In this document: piece after piece, positions 10,978 through 23,540 of the stretch
How the letters are laid out: each line of letters starts with the position of its first letter
Numbering within the stretch: position 1 is the first letter of the stretch
Assembly (NCBI GenBank): GCA_018398815.1
Contig: CM031628.1
Location: forward strand, 10,159,127-10,223,126
DNA from: Conus ventricosus
Lineage: Eukaryota; Mollusca; Gastropoda; Neogastropoda; Conidae
Direction of reading: 5' to 3'
DNA: 64,000 nt
Notes under the pieces: generated by a model
The model's input: only the letters and a program-made list of their open reading frames with translations
The model's database searches: none
What the model was told of the DNA's origin: nothing
Made by a program: the position numbers and the translations under genes

Positions 10978-11938
10978 AAATAATCGCTTGGTGGAATGTC
11001 TCAGCACCACACGGCTCTCACGCTGCCATGAATCAGCGCTCTATACACGTGCCAGATCCTGCCCAACTTATGAAAATGAAACGGGAAAAACACAGGATGA
11101 ACCGAAGTTATATCGAACGGCACAAAGAATTACAACACGCAAATCAGACACAGAGTTCATTATATCCAGTTATGGAGTGTGGAAGAATAATAATCCATAA
11201 AGCACAAGAACAGAGACCAGCAGCACAACAATCACGATCACATGATTTTCATCTCTGCCAGACGGCTGTGCTTTACAATTGTGAACTGGGATTTTGATCG
11301 GACTTTGCTGTTTTCAGTCCCGTCTCCTTGTCTGCCCTGAGTGGGCTTTGTCAGCGCCTTTGTGTGGCGCTTTTGGCCTCTTCTCCTACATGGGAGGAGA
11401 TTCTTTTGTTCCCCTACCCCTTTCCACCTTTCCACTTCCTTGTACGCACCAGCTTTCCTGGAGGAAATGGTGTAAAGGGACCAGCCATGAGCTGCCTTGG
11501 TAAACTGTTTCCGTTTAGGATGGGAAACAGCTAGGAGTAAACCCTCTGTGAATTGTAAGCAGCAATGTTCTGCTTCAATCGGTTCTTGAGTCTTGCTTCT
11601 CATAACCTGATGAAGCACTGGAACAATGGACTCTTTGTGGGACTCAGAAAAAAAGACTTCAATACTTAAAAGGACCTGTGCCACCCAACCCCCTTCAACA
11701 CTCTCCTGGGGCTGTACTTACATGTCGTCAGTAAACTTACTACAAACAACAAGATTAACTCCTGGGTACAAACCATGTGGGTTCAGCGCATTCTACTTTC
11801 GTACCTATATCCTCTGGGTTTTGTTTCTACCTACGAAGTGTCCAAAAAAGTAAAGGGTGAAGGTCAGATAAAAAGAGGATTCCCTCCCTCTGCGCATGTC
11901 TTGAATAACCCCCAACCTTCTGTGCATGCCCACAAACA
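10978..11938. other. Unannotated spacer
   Basis: No domain, RNA gene or clear repeat is recognised. Several open frames of 60-150 codons exist on both strands, but none shows a familiar motif and none recurs elsewhere in the window. Confidence 0.5.
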
Positions 11939-12105
11939 CGCTGACACAGACACACACAAAGACTGAAAAAGCAGCTTAACTAAAACAAGTTTGATAAAAC
12001 TATAAAAGGCCATAAACATGATGAAGTCACACTCACACGCACACACACATACACACACTGACACAAAGTAACAGTGACACACACAGGCACGAAGACAGAT
12101 TTAGC

Positions 12106-12107
<2 letters not shown>

Positions 12108-12154
<47 letters not shown>

Positions 12155-12178
12155 ACCACACACACACACACACCCCAC
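12108..12178. repeat. (CA)n microsatellite, copy B
   Basis: Counterpart of the copy A array at 94-172, shorter and interrupted by CC. Confidence 0.95.
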
Positions 12179-13009
12179 ACCCAACAGCTAAGCCAACTAT
12201 CGTAGCAGACGAACTTGGGAGCTACAGACACACCTGCAGAGCAGGGCAGAGTTCCGTGTCTCAGGCTGTGCAAATCAAATTCAATGTCTTCTCGGAGAGT
12301 GTCTGTCAGCTGGAAGATGTTGTGACGACGAAATCTTAACTTTGCGTGAAGTTCGTGACCATTGAACGTGTCCAAAGGCTTTGTTTAGATCTAATCCACG
12401 GCGAACTCATGCCCTATCCTCGTTGTACGTTACCCCCCCCCCCCCCCCCCCCCCCCCACCCACTGTAAACCACGAGATTAAAGGTTACTGTCGACAAATG
12501 GTAACGGACCTTCGAGCTAAAACGAGGTAGTAGGTAACTTTCCCGTTACCCATGACATGTAAGTACGGCCCCTGGTGTGGACAAAAGGTCATTTGTTTTG
12601 TCACTGAAAGCACTTGTCTGATACCATGTCTTTTACTGTTTAGCTTTGCATGCAAGTCCCCGTTTTTTCCTAACATGATGCAGTTCAAAGTAGTTTGGTA
12701 ATCTTTCATAACTGACCAGCTGAGGGTTGGTGCAAACTAGAAGTTGAAGCGTTCATCATTGACTTTTGATAGAATTATGCCCCACGAATCCCTCCACCAA
12801 CCCTTCAAATGTGCTCATGGTGCCCCCTGACTCCTCTCTAGGTGGGGTGTTAGGGGAAAATTTAAAAAAATAAAAAAAAAAAATAATAAAAAGAGTTTCC
12901 TTTCCTTCTGGGAAGCCATCTTCTTCCCATTGGTAAGCACCTTTGCGATTTGAGCAGAATAGGATCAGGGTGTTTTCTTCTTTTTTTTTGTCATCTAGCT
13001 GTTTTTTTC

Positions 13010-13043
<34 letters not shown>

Positions 13044-13110
13044 GATCCACCCCCCCCCCCACCCCCCGACCCCCGTCCCTCTCCGCAAACTGAAGTACAA
13101 TCAAGCATAG

Positions 13111-13265
13111 TCCTGGATCACTCCTAGAGATATGGGATAGTCAGTTTGGGATAACTCCGAGAGATATGGGATAACTCTGAGAGATAGGATAGTCAGTTTG
13201 GGATAACTCCGAGAGATATGGGAAGTCATTTGGATAACTCCGAGAGATATGGGATAGTCAGTTTG
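13111..13265 (+). repeat. 34-base minisatellite, copy B
   Basis: Same motif and arrangement as 1098-1253, with a few deleted bases (for example near 13222). Poly-C runs precede it at about 12432-12459 and 13011-13040. Confidence 0.85.
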
Positions 13266-13850
13266 GGCAGACCCAAATGGCCCCATTTAACCTGGGACAC
13301 ATGAAGAAAGGGGGGGGGGGGGCATTTTGGTCTCCACACCCACCCCCTCCATAAAGTGAAGCACAATCAGACGCAGTGCTCAGAACAGCTGTAAGATATG
13401 GGGTAGTCATTTTGGAGCAGACCCAGAATGGTCCCATTTAACATGGAAGAAAGGAAAAGAGAGTTGGAGGGGGGGGGTCATTTTGGGTCTAACGCACGTT
13501 CCCTTACAGGGATTGGATCAAGGCAGTTGGGAAAGGGGGGGGGGTGCAATCTGGTGCACGAGTTCAACTGGAAGAGGGGCCATTTTGATACATTACATCT
13601 CAAGCTGCGTCTTTGATCTCTGTGCAAAATGATATTCTTTATATAAAAGGTGGATTGAAAAGTAAAAGACCGCAAAAAAAAAGTATTTGTTTGGGAAAGC
13701 TATTTGACGGCAATAGTCTTCATTAACTTGAATGAACTAAGAAACTGATCTTTCATTGCAAAGGTGTCGACCTTTTTAGTTGCATCTGTGTTGCATTTAG
13801 ACCACTAACAAAAAAGTCAAATTTCACATTGCTCTTTCGTTTTGTTCAGG

Positions 13851-14460
13851 TATAAAACAGACACTGATGTGGATGGACCAGACGCTAGCCCATGGTGCGT
13901 ACACAATACCATCAGTCACTACGGTTACAGATCTCACTAATCCGACGTGTAGTTGGTTTGATGTAACACTTCTCATTGTTAATAAACATATCTTCACAAA
14001 GCACAATATTATACCCTTTCAAGTTGGTGCCTGTACACATGGGTATAGTCGACCTGTCGCATACCTCTGTAAGGTCAACAAGCCGGGGCACGAAACTCTC
14101 CGTGTCAGGTCTGTCGCCCTGTTTCCTCATGAAACTGCCTTCAATGCCCACTTCATCCTCTGTCCTTTCAATCACACGACGTATTTGTTTTTGGCCTGTG
14201 ACGCTCGCAGTGACTGTTGGGCCAAACATGGCGGTCCACGTGTCACTGACAGCAACAGCTGGGACATGCCTGCTGCTTCATCTTGTTTGTTTTCCAGAAA
14301 GAGCGTCACTTCCCTCGCTGTTCTCATGCCTCACAGGAAGTAAGGGCGTGCCCTACACGTTTTGTGTGTGACCACCGACAAGATTGTAGTGACAATAGTG
14401 ATGAGTCGTTTTGTGACTTTCCGGTTTGTCAAGAACAGCAATGTGGCAGGAGTAGACAGG
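13851..14460 (+). pseudogene. GRL101-like receptor, 5' LDLa exon (copy B, frameshifted)
   Basis: It is nearly identical to the copy A exon at 1844-2450, including the FLACDARSDCW and CSDNSDESFC motifs, the acceptor ending ttgttcag and the donor-like gtagacag|gttcgt. It differs by extra bases in short runs: an A near 13855, a T near 14290 and a T near 14362. These break the frame into three pieces. Because the changes are homopolymer indels against an otherwise identical exon, consensus error is as likely as true inactivation. With the exons at 23541-25470 on the same strand it would make one receptor gene with an intron of about 9 kb. Confidence 0.6.
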
Positions 14461-14985
14461 TTCGTATTTCTGATCACGTCAATCCTAAATGTAGCCCAAT
14501 GATAACGTCCCATGCAAAATTACAAAACAGTGGACTGTCCTATAAATGACTCCTGGTTCCCAAACATACCTAAAGGAAAGAAAATCGTTGAGGACTATTT
14601 TCCTAGCTTCTGAAACGTGTAAAAAATGGATTAAGGACTTTGAATAGGGATATCTGGGATTACTAATGCAGTTAACATATTGTAATAAATTCGAAATTCT
14701 TTTCTAAAAAAAAAAAAAAAGAAGCTTAAACATGAAGTATTTATGGAAAGACATAGAGCTAGAAATGTCATTGTGCTCTTTTGTCTTCTGCTTCATAGTC
14801 ATTTGTCACCACAGTAAACAAAATCAAAGCTTCAAAAAAGTCAGCCATATTTTCAGAAATGTCCAAGTCTTTTTTCCCTAGGTTGGGACCTTCCCTCTTT
14901 GGTGTTGTTGTTGCTGTTGTTGAGTTTTGTGTAAACCATTATGAAGATGCAAAAGCAATAGTCCTCCAAAGGGAAGAAAGCAGTA

Positions 14986-15177
14986 CACAAGATCACAATT
15001 CGACTCTTCAAATTTTCGGCCACGTGGCCTTTTTTCAAGAGAAAAAACAAAAACAATACAACTGCATAATAACCAGTTGCCAAAGATGAACATTACGTAG
15101 TAGTATTGTTTTTGTTTTTTTTCTCTTGAAAAAGGCCACGTGGCCGAAAATTTGAAGAGTGACATTGTGATCTTGTG
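14986..15177. repeat. Long inverted repeat (hairpin), copy B
   Basis: Arms 14986-15058 and 15104-15177 have the same loop as the copy A hairpin. Each arm keeps the GGCCACGTGGCC palindrome. Confidence 0.85.
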
Positions 15178-15479
15178 CATATGAAGATGGTTTCAAAGTG
15201 AAGTGATTGTAAGTGGAAACTAACACAAGATTAGACAAAAAAAATAATCATTGCGTCACCAAACTATACACACACAAAAAGAAAGAAAGAGACGCCCCCC
15301 CCCCCTCCCCAATAAAAAAAAAAAAAAAACAAAAAAAAACGGAACAAGCATTGCGGGTTTCGGTCTATTAGGTAAAAGAGGGATGAAGAGACAGTCCCTC
15401 ATCTCCTCTAACAGGGCGCAAAATGGATGCGGAATGGAAACAAGGCCACATGGAGGTGATACGATGCGGGTGAAAATAT

Positions 15480-15833
15480 TAACAATGATGATTATGATGA
15501 TGCAGCTGATGATAATGCTGCTGCTTCTGCTGCTGTTGCTGCTGCTGCTGATGATGATTTCTTCTTCTCTTCTTCTTCATCTTGTAAATGCGAAAACATT
15601 ACTATGCCTGAAAGTTACTAATGTTACTAATGTTGAAATACAATCGCATGATAACAATACAAACAAATATGGTAATATCAATTGTAGTAACAGCGGTAAC
15701 GATACTGACAGAAGGAGAGAAAGAAGAGGGATTAGAGAATGGTTAAATAATCTGATTATATGGCGCTGATGACGGCGATGATGATGTTGATCATGATGAT
15801 GATGATGATGATTATGATCATGACCATGATGAC

Positions 15834-15878
<45 letters not shown>

Positions 15879-16354
15879 CAGAAGAAGAAAAGGAAGAGAA
15901 AGAAAAAGAAGAAGAAGAAGAAGAAGAAGAGAAGAAGAAGAAGAAGTGAAGAAGAAGAAGAAGATGAAGAAGACGAGGACGAAGAAGAAGGACAAGAGAG
16001 AAGAAGGAGGAGAAAGAAAGAAGGTAAAGAAAAAGAGGAGGAGGAGGAGAAGGAGGAGGGGGGGAGAGGGAGGAGGAGAGGAGGAGGAGGAGGAGGAGGA
16101 GGAGAACGAGAAGGGAAGGAGGAGGAGGGGGAAGTGGAAGAGGAGGAGGAGGAGAAGAAGGGAAGGAGGAGGGGGAGAAGGAGGAGGAGACAATAACGAA
16201 GGAGGAGAAAGAGGAAGGAGGAGAAGAGGAGCTGATGTTCCTGATGATGGCAATGCTGATAGGCTGCCGCTGATAAATGATAATAATAATGATAATGATA
16301 CCAATGGTAATAACAAAGATAATAATAATGATGATGATGATGATGATGATGATG

Positions 16355-16385
<31 letters not shown>

Positions 16386-16460
16386 TTCATGATGATGCTG
16401 ATGCTAATATGCTGCTACTGCTACTAATGATAGAAATAATGATCATATTATTACTAGAAA

Positions 16461-16516
<56 letters not shown>

Positions 16517-16725
16517 ACAATGATAGTAATAATATCCTTTTTAAATCATTCCAATTGTACCATTACTAGCGTTAATTGATAATGATAGGATCAATGATAA
16601 TATTACAATAGTAAAACCAATGATAGTCATAGTGATACTTAAAAAAAATCATAATAAGAATAGTAATAACAATGTTGACGATGACGACGACAACGACGAT
16701 GATGATGAAGATGATGATGATGATG

Positions 16726-16758
<33 letters not shown>

Positions 16759-16860
16759 ATGATGAATGATGATGACGACGACGATAATGATGATGATAAT
16801 GATGTTTGACGACGACAATGACGATGGTAATGATAGTAACAATAAAAGTAGGTGGAAAGA
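15480..16860. repeat. Trinucleotide repeat super-block, copy B
   Basis: Same order as in copy A: CTG/GAT, homopurine GAA/GGA tract (about 15880-16230), GAT, CTA (about 16460-16515), GAT/GAC. Small insertions of T or TT appear inside several GAT arrays (for example near 16354 and 16726) that are absent from copy A. Confidence 0.95.
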
Positions 16861-17041
16861 AATAGAAATTATAAGTGAGTAAAAACCTAGAGATGCTTTG
16901 GGGGAGGGATGTTTTTCTCGTTTGTTCTATGTGCTCTGTGCTGGTATTCAAAGCGATTTGGTGTTTGCATTTATGGGTATGCAAATAATGTCATCACAGT
17001 AACCCGACTTGTTTGTAATTTACTGTCTATTATTCTTTGTC

Positions 17042-19133
17042 TCATCCGATAACTGTTTCTGATACCAAGGCCACGTCATCAGCCAAAAGAAGAATGAAAC
17101 TTTCCAAAACGTCATTTATGAAATTTGCACCTTGCCTTCCACTGTGTATAACTTCCTGTGTTAGTTCATTAATGAATAAGGAAACAGGACAGGGGTACAA
17201 ATATCGCCCTGTTTCACACCAGAAGTGCAATGTATATAGTCTGATAGAGCAGCACCAGATCGTACTCTTTCCTTTACACAATCATACATACTTTATATGC
17301 ATTTATAAGCTTTCCATGGACACCATTCTTAACAGGATAGGTTACGGCAAGGTTCTACTGACTGAAAAAAAAAACCCTTCTCGAAGTCAACAAATGCAAC
17401 ATATGATTTACAATTTAAGCAAAACTGTTTTTACATAGATAACATCAGTGTGAACATGTGATCAACTGTATAATAGTTTTTGTTGACCCCCAGCTTGATA
17501 TTTCTAGGTAATGTTATTTTCTTCCATCCACTCCTGTAATTTCCTGATGGTAATAGTGCTGCACAGGTTTACTGTAAATATTACGCAATGGAATTCCTTT
17601 ATACGCATCCCCTTTTTTTATACAAAGTGATAACAATGACTCGGACCAACTTCAGGGATAATACCCCTTTATCAAATAAGGAGCTAAATAATTCAATAAT
17701 AGCACAAACTACAACTTCTTCTTTGGAAATCAGACGGTGTAGAGGGACATCGTCGTAATCATATCAGTGTGAGAACCAGCTTTTTCTTCACAGATCACTG
17801 AAATGATGAAACCTTGTTTCTAAACTTTTATCATTTTAAGGGCTGCTCCTTTATCTGGAAATTTGTTTCTGATTGTTTAGAGACTTAAATAATTATGTCA
17901 ACAGAGTATCAGTATATTGCTTTTCTTTTCTTTCAAAAAGATGTTCTATTCTCGCTTAGCTTTGCAATAGGCCACACAAGACGGTATTGACAAAGAACGA
18001 CGATATTTCTTTATAAAATTGCAACATTTCTTTTGTTAGCTTGGCATTCCATATTATACCAGTTGTCTTCTTTTTGACATTTTCCAGTAGAAATCTGTTT
18101 CTTGATACATTCCCCAGCCTCTTTTATACAAGCATTAAACACAAACATTTAGCGCTTCTTCAATGTGATTATCAACCAGTTTCACAGCCTCTCTCATGCG
18201 CGCTTGCTTTTCCTCGGAAAGGCCTACATCTTTAAACAATTCAGCATGAGCTTCCCTCCAGACGATTTGTTTTGTCACTGCACCTGTTGTTTACCTGTGC
18301 GACTTACAGTTACGACATGGGGAAGCGAACTTCAGTCATAAAGGCATGTTGTCAGATTCTGTTCTGTAACACACACATCTCACAACTATGAGAAGTAATA
18401 AAAAACAAGTCATAGGACATCAAAAAGTAGTCATTCACGCTGCTACCGCTGTCCGATGTGCATGTGTAGCGACTTTGAAGGTGGCCCTTTCCCACACCAT
18501 TTAAGATACACAATTTCCATGCAGTGCACATGGCAATCAACAGTTTTCCATAAATCTTCAGGACATCTTCTGAATTTCGTACATTCAGTGGTCACTTTTG
18601 TGTTGATCATTGTATGTAAACAAGCTTCCTTCAAAATCACATGACAAATTTGAGGTTCTACTGTTCTACATCCTCATCATTGTTAACAGAAAGTAAACAG
18701 CTACAGAGATATTCTCCTAAAAAGGAACTCGCATTTCCTTTATCAAAATAAGAATAGTAGGGCCACTCCTCTGGAGGTACAGATGCACATACACATGACA
18801 TGTTTTAAGGTACCAAGCAAAGATTTATTCAAACAATATTGAGCACAGAACAAACCAGATCCAACATCCAAAGGTGAGGGGAAAAAAAAGGGGGGAGGGG
18901 TCAAATCCCATTTCTAACAAGACGCATCAGCCAATCGGAACACCTTCTGCGTGCCGTAAACTTTGATATACGTGTAAAATAAACTGTACACCCAGAAAAA
19001 CACAGGTGACTGAAAAAGCATCCACAAATGCCTTGCCAAAACATATAAAATCAAAATCAGACACATAGAAAAATAAAATGATTATTCTGCGTTTAAGAAA
19101 GAAACTATTAACATTGCTGGACGAAACAAACAC
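17042..19133 (-). pseudogene. LINE ORF2 remnant: endonuclease and truncated RT (copy B)
   Basis: The minus-strand reading frame 17281-17042 carries RT motifs around the catalytic LADDV (in place of the usual F/YADD), followed by ALVSET. Upstream frames carry a VAFVDFEKVF-like RT motif and the endonuclease pieces DFICFGKAFVDAF (19060-19020) and SGSSVNDYF (about 18450). At least six frame changes are needed to read through. The domain order and motif spacing fit non-LTR ORF2; the clade cannot be fixed by eye. Confidence 0.7.
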
Positions 19134-19649
19134 AGTATCATTTTCTTACAAGTCACCATAACATAATCGATCACTTTTAGAGAACAAAGACATCAAATAG
19201 ACATTTCCATCAGACACATCACCATCTGGTTTTACTAACAATTTGAACCAGCACTGACATTACTGGGTTTTCCTCACAACACACCATCTTACGGATCGTT
19301 TCACGAGCTGCTGATGTACAACACTGGGTTGAAACAACCAGTGTCGCTCTCTGTTGATTCCCTTTACCGTTGAGGACACATATATAAGATTATTGTTTTG
19401 AGACTGGCCGAGTTCCTACCTTAATTCAATAGTTCATTATTAGCACCAGGGTGAATCACTTGCCATCAATGAGAAGGTAAATAAAGACTAACGTTCACCA
19501 TCACTACTGGCTTTCATGGGGTGCAGTGACCATATTTTTTTTCCCTTAGGTCTCGCATCCTAATTGAGAAAGCCTCTCCAGTGAAAATGTTTGTTCCTTA
19601 CAGTTTCGCATTTTTGCACTGAGGATTTCCAGCTTCTGCTTGTAAAAAA

Positions 19650-20110
19650 TAAAAATAACAACAACAATAAAAAAGAAGAAAGAAAAATCGAGCAATCACG
19701 GGAGAGTCCTGCCTATTGTTCAGTCGCTGTCTCCTGTCGAGTTCAAAATCCCGAGACAACTGTAATGTATTAGTAATGAGGTCCTCCAACATATTTTCGC
19801 AGTCCACAGAGTCTCATTTTCCCGACGTGTCGGTCCATAGTTAATGAGGCTATTACTCTCGGATTCTCCCTCACTGGTCTTCATCTCAAGCTTCTCCATC
19901 TTCTTGATCAAATCTTGGCTTTTGCTGCCGTAAGCTGGAGACCTCCTCCCGTAGCCACTTCAGCTCCTCCTGCATGGCAGCGTATTCCTAACGAAGGGCA
20001 TGCATGTCCTGCTTCACATCGTCGAGCTTCGCGTCAAATTTACACTCCATGGAGTTCAGCTTGCCCCCTGATGTCAAACAGTGAAGATTCCTTTCCGTCG
20101 TGAGGATGGC
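19650..20110 (-). pseudogene. LINE ORF1-like coiled-coil remnant (copy B)
   Basis: It has the same coiled coil as copy A (EELKWLREEVSS, LIKKMEKLEMK), the same internal TAG, and the downstream CENMLEDLITNTLQLSRDF segment in the frame of 19807-19598. It lies just upstream of ORF2 on the minus strand. Confidence 0.6.
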
Positions 20111-20972
20111 CAGGTTTCTCCATACTGGCCCCGCTATCTGGCTGTTCATTCACTGGCGCTGGTCATGTGGGTCTGCCTGGTGCTGTCTGTGGACTGGGAG
20201 AGTTTAGGATTGCTCTCCACGTCACCACATCGAAGAAGCAAACTCCCCAGAACAAATAGGAGAGGAGCAGTCCTAACACAGCACCGTCACCTCAGCACTT
20301 TTGTGTCAACATGGCGACACGCAAAGCTGATTTATCTCTAGCCTGTTTCAACATAAAATTTTCAAATACAAACAGGAATCCTTCACATGCTACTCGGAAC
20401 TCCACAGATCAAGAAGACATTGTTCCACGTAAAGTCTGTGCACCACTCTAAAGACAAATGCAACTCCTAATAAGCCAAATTTATCAATTAACTGGCAGTG
20501 CACTTGATGCACGAATTCTTACATAAAACAGAGTTAGTTCAGAATGAAGGTTCAGACATCAAGAAAGACTTTGACACAGTAATGAGGATTTTTTATCGAA
20601 AGTGGGGGGAGAGATGTTCAGATTCTTAACTCGAACTGCCGGCACTGATAGCTGAGGTGAGTGATAGAGTGAAGAGGTGGTGGTGATAATGATGGCAACA
20701 GCGCAAGCCAAGCAAAGAGGAGAACGTGTACTAGACATGGCAGAGGAAGAGGTTCTGAGGTTCATGATGCAAGACTGGCATCACGATTTTCGAATAGGTC
20801 CTGCTGCGCTTCCTTTACAGGTGAACATGATTTGCCCACATCACAAGAATGTCACGCCCCCTTCCAGGTATGTCAGAAAACGCATCGTCTGCCACCACGT
20901 GGTCAAGTCAAGGCTTTCTGGCAAGGGTGTACATTTTTATCATATTACTGTTTATGTTTTCTTTGTATCTCA

Positions 20973-20973
<1 letters not shown>

Positions 20974-21023
<50 letters not shown>

Positions 21024-21032
21024 CCCCACACA

Positions 21033-21094
<62 letters not shown>

Positions 21095-21112
21095 ACACAC
21101 ACACACACACTT
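20974..21112. repeat. Second (CA)n microsatellite, copy B
   Basis: Long CA array with an AAAACCCC interruption near 21020 that is absent from copies A and C. Confidence 0.95.
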
Positions 21113-21779
21113 ATGAATTTATTGACAATTATAATTATCGTACGTTAACGTGTTTTCAGGTAACAGCATGGGTGAGTAAAATGCAGAGAATAGTGGCGGG
21201 AAATGCTTTTTCTTCCACCTCTTCATCCTGTGTGACAAACTAGCCCCCTTGCTCTCATTGATATCACGTTGTACAAAATCATGTTGAGTATTAGTACAGC
21301 AAGCGAGCCAGTGTGTACATAGTGTGATGGTGTATATTTTTAGTTACTTCTTTTTTGTTTTACATCTGTGTTGGTGTCAATGCAAGTAGATAATAAAGTG
21401 TCCTACAGGCTATAATATGAATCAAAATCATTATTCGGACATAACTTTGTTTATGTTGTGGGTGAACAGACTGTTACAAAGACTGTGCTTCCCTGGATAC
21501 AAGGAGACAGACATCTGCGTGTATCAATTCGAATAAAAAAAGGGATGTTCTTCACCTGGTTTCCGAGATGAAAAATGAAAGTAGAAGTTTGAATTTCACC
21601 CCAACTAATTCAAGATGTTTCTTACCAGTTCTGAAATTTTCATGGCCTTACTCTTAGTTTCTTTATGATTTGATTTTATTACCTTTACAAATGGTTGCCC
21701 CGTAGGATAGTAAAGGGGGAAACTGCCGTACCGAGTGAGTTTTTAAAACCGCAAATGTACCAGTCATCACAACAAGGCT

Positions 21780-23140
21780 AACAGCATGTTCCTCTTCATA
21801 TGACTCGTTTCCTTTATTCTCTGCGTTCATCGTATCAGCGTTCATTGATGGTGTTGACAGCTGGAATTGACCAAACCCAAGTGTTCTTGGATACAGCGTC
21901 AACATCGAAGTCAAGTCCAACATCATCGTTTATTGAGAATTCACTTCAGCTATCACTTCACTATGTTGAAATCTCTAGTAGTCTGATCTACTTTTAGTTT
22001 TCTCCAGAATTTGATAACAGCTTTCTCAGGGGAGTTCACCTGGTCACCTGGCCGATGTAGAAGTCGTCATCATTGTAGACACTTACTCACTGTCTTTGCT
22101 TTCATATGCACATGACATTTGAACATACTGGCTGTCTTCAGATGACTCACAGTCAGACTCACTATCACTATCTGTGATATCCCTTTTTCTTTTGAGCGCA
22201 GCTTAAATTTATCCTCAAGGACCCTCCGCTCCAACTCCTGTAATGGTTAAAAGATGATTTTTTCGAGGCAGGCCAATACAGCGTCTTTGCTGTCGGTCAG
22301 TTTTAGCCCAGTCTTGTTTCCATAAACCTTACACCACATTCTGATACTTTTTGTTGTTCTTGATGTCAATAACATGATGCTGCACTGGGTTTCTAAACAT
22401 CCTTAGGACGTCTTGCAAGGAACGCCTTTGTTTTGTATCGCTCATTGATATTTTGCTTCTCATCAGCAAGCCTTTCTGTCTGTCTGTTTTGCCTCACATT
22501 TTCTGCAGCACGTTCTCAAATCTGAATCCTGACTATTCTTTTCTTGCAGTGTGTCTTTTCTCATAAGCGTTTTTGGCTTGCTGTTTTGGCAACTTCAGTG
22601 ATAGCAGCACTCTGATCTTGTGTCTTGTTTTCCATATTTCCAAGACACGTTCTCTTAGCAAGTTTTATTAATGGAAATCTTTTCATTTCTTCTGCGTTGC
22701 CTTTGGGAACTTTCTTTCCATACATGCCAGAGAAATCAGCTCGCTTTTCTCCTAACAGTTCTCTGCAGATCTCTTGCAGTGCTGGCTTGATCACATCAGT
22801 ATCAGAGGCAGACGTCTTGAGGACAAGGACCAAAAAGGACTTTCCACCTCAAACTCCCCATTAAAAAGGCCTGGAAAATCAGAGTTCAATACGTTAGTTG
22901 AGTCATTGCACCAGTCTCTGGAATGTTCCACCAGCAGATGAACATACACATAAAACTGTGCATAGGGCATTTTGCTATAGAAGAGATTCCAGTAAGGACC
23001 TGTGACACATAAGTACAGGAGCGCAATTGAACATATCAGAGTTAACAGTTTGGGTCTTCGAGGTTTCACCACACTTTGCAGTTTAAAGGTTTTTTTTTCT
23101 TTCTTTCTTTTTTCTTTCTTTTTTCTGTCCGTCATCAGAA
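21780..23140 (-). pseudogene. Uncharacterised protein remnant, reverse strand (copy B)
   Basis: Minus-strand frames join, with frameshifts, into one protein-like series. First comes CSIALLYLCVTGPYWNL with SQFYVYVHLLVE-like sequence (about 23050-22900), then SDTDVIKPALQEICRELLG (about 22810-22750), then a basic KTASQKRL stretch. Further on come LKLTDSKDAYWPASKKSSFNH (about 22300-22240) and an acidic SDSESDC segment, and finally a C-terminal DDFYIGQV-like segment (about 22070) ending near 21800. The same series exists in copy C at about 57110-53980, interrupted there by a LINE. I recall uncharacterised, multi-copy invertebrate proteins with a similar VTGPYWNL motif, but cannot name the family. 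Function unknown; it may be mobile-element derived. Confidence 0.4.
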
Positions 23141-23540
23141 GTAATTGTTATTCTTTTTGTTGTGATTGTTTTAATCCATAGTGTCTTCCTTCCCAGAGCC
23201 TCGTTTCCATTCCATATGCATTTTGCACCCACTTTCAGAGAAATGTCACCGTCTGTACATTTTTCATTTTCACTGCCTTAAATGTTGTTTGTCCCACTTT
23301 AAAAAGACAAAAAGAGTTCAAAACGCACAGTGTTTCTTTTCTGGTGTATTTTCTCTTTTGTTCAGCCAAACAATAACTTTTTGTGTGCGATCCTAAAATA
23401 TATGAAACATAATATTTTTGCTGTTCAGCTAAACAAATGAACTAGTGACATGGTAGCATATAGTCAACAGAGTTTTCAGCTCGACACACATGAAGTAGTG
23501 ACATAATAGTGAATAGTGAACAGAAAAAAACACATGTTAC

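Larger units (their letters stand above)
17030..20300 (-). mobile_element. LINE, truncated, copy B
   Basis: This is the counterpart of 5020-8290 and the best preserved of the three. ORF1-like coiled coil lies at about 20110-19650. The endonuclease region spans about 19130-18350, including a clear CTSDSGSSVNDYFLMS segment within 18352-18540. The linker lies near 18200. RT lies at about 17640-17042 with SLFINELTQEV and LLADDVALVSET. The element ends abruptly after the last motif. Sense orientation is opposite to the receptor exons. Confidence 0.78.

Noticed and set aside
11294..11534. Two overlapping + strand frames of 68-69 codons, Cys/Leu/Phe-rich
   Set aside because: No motif, no recurrence in other copies, and both frames overlap each other; most likely chance.
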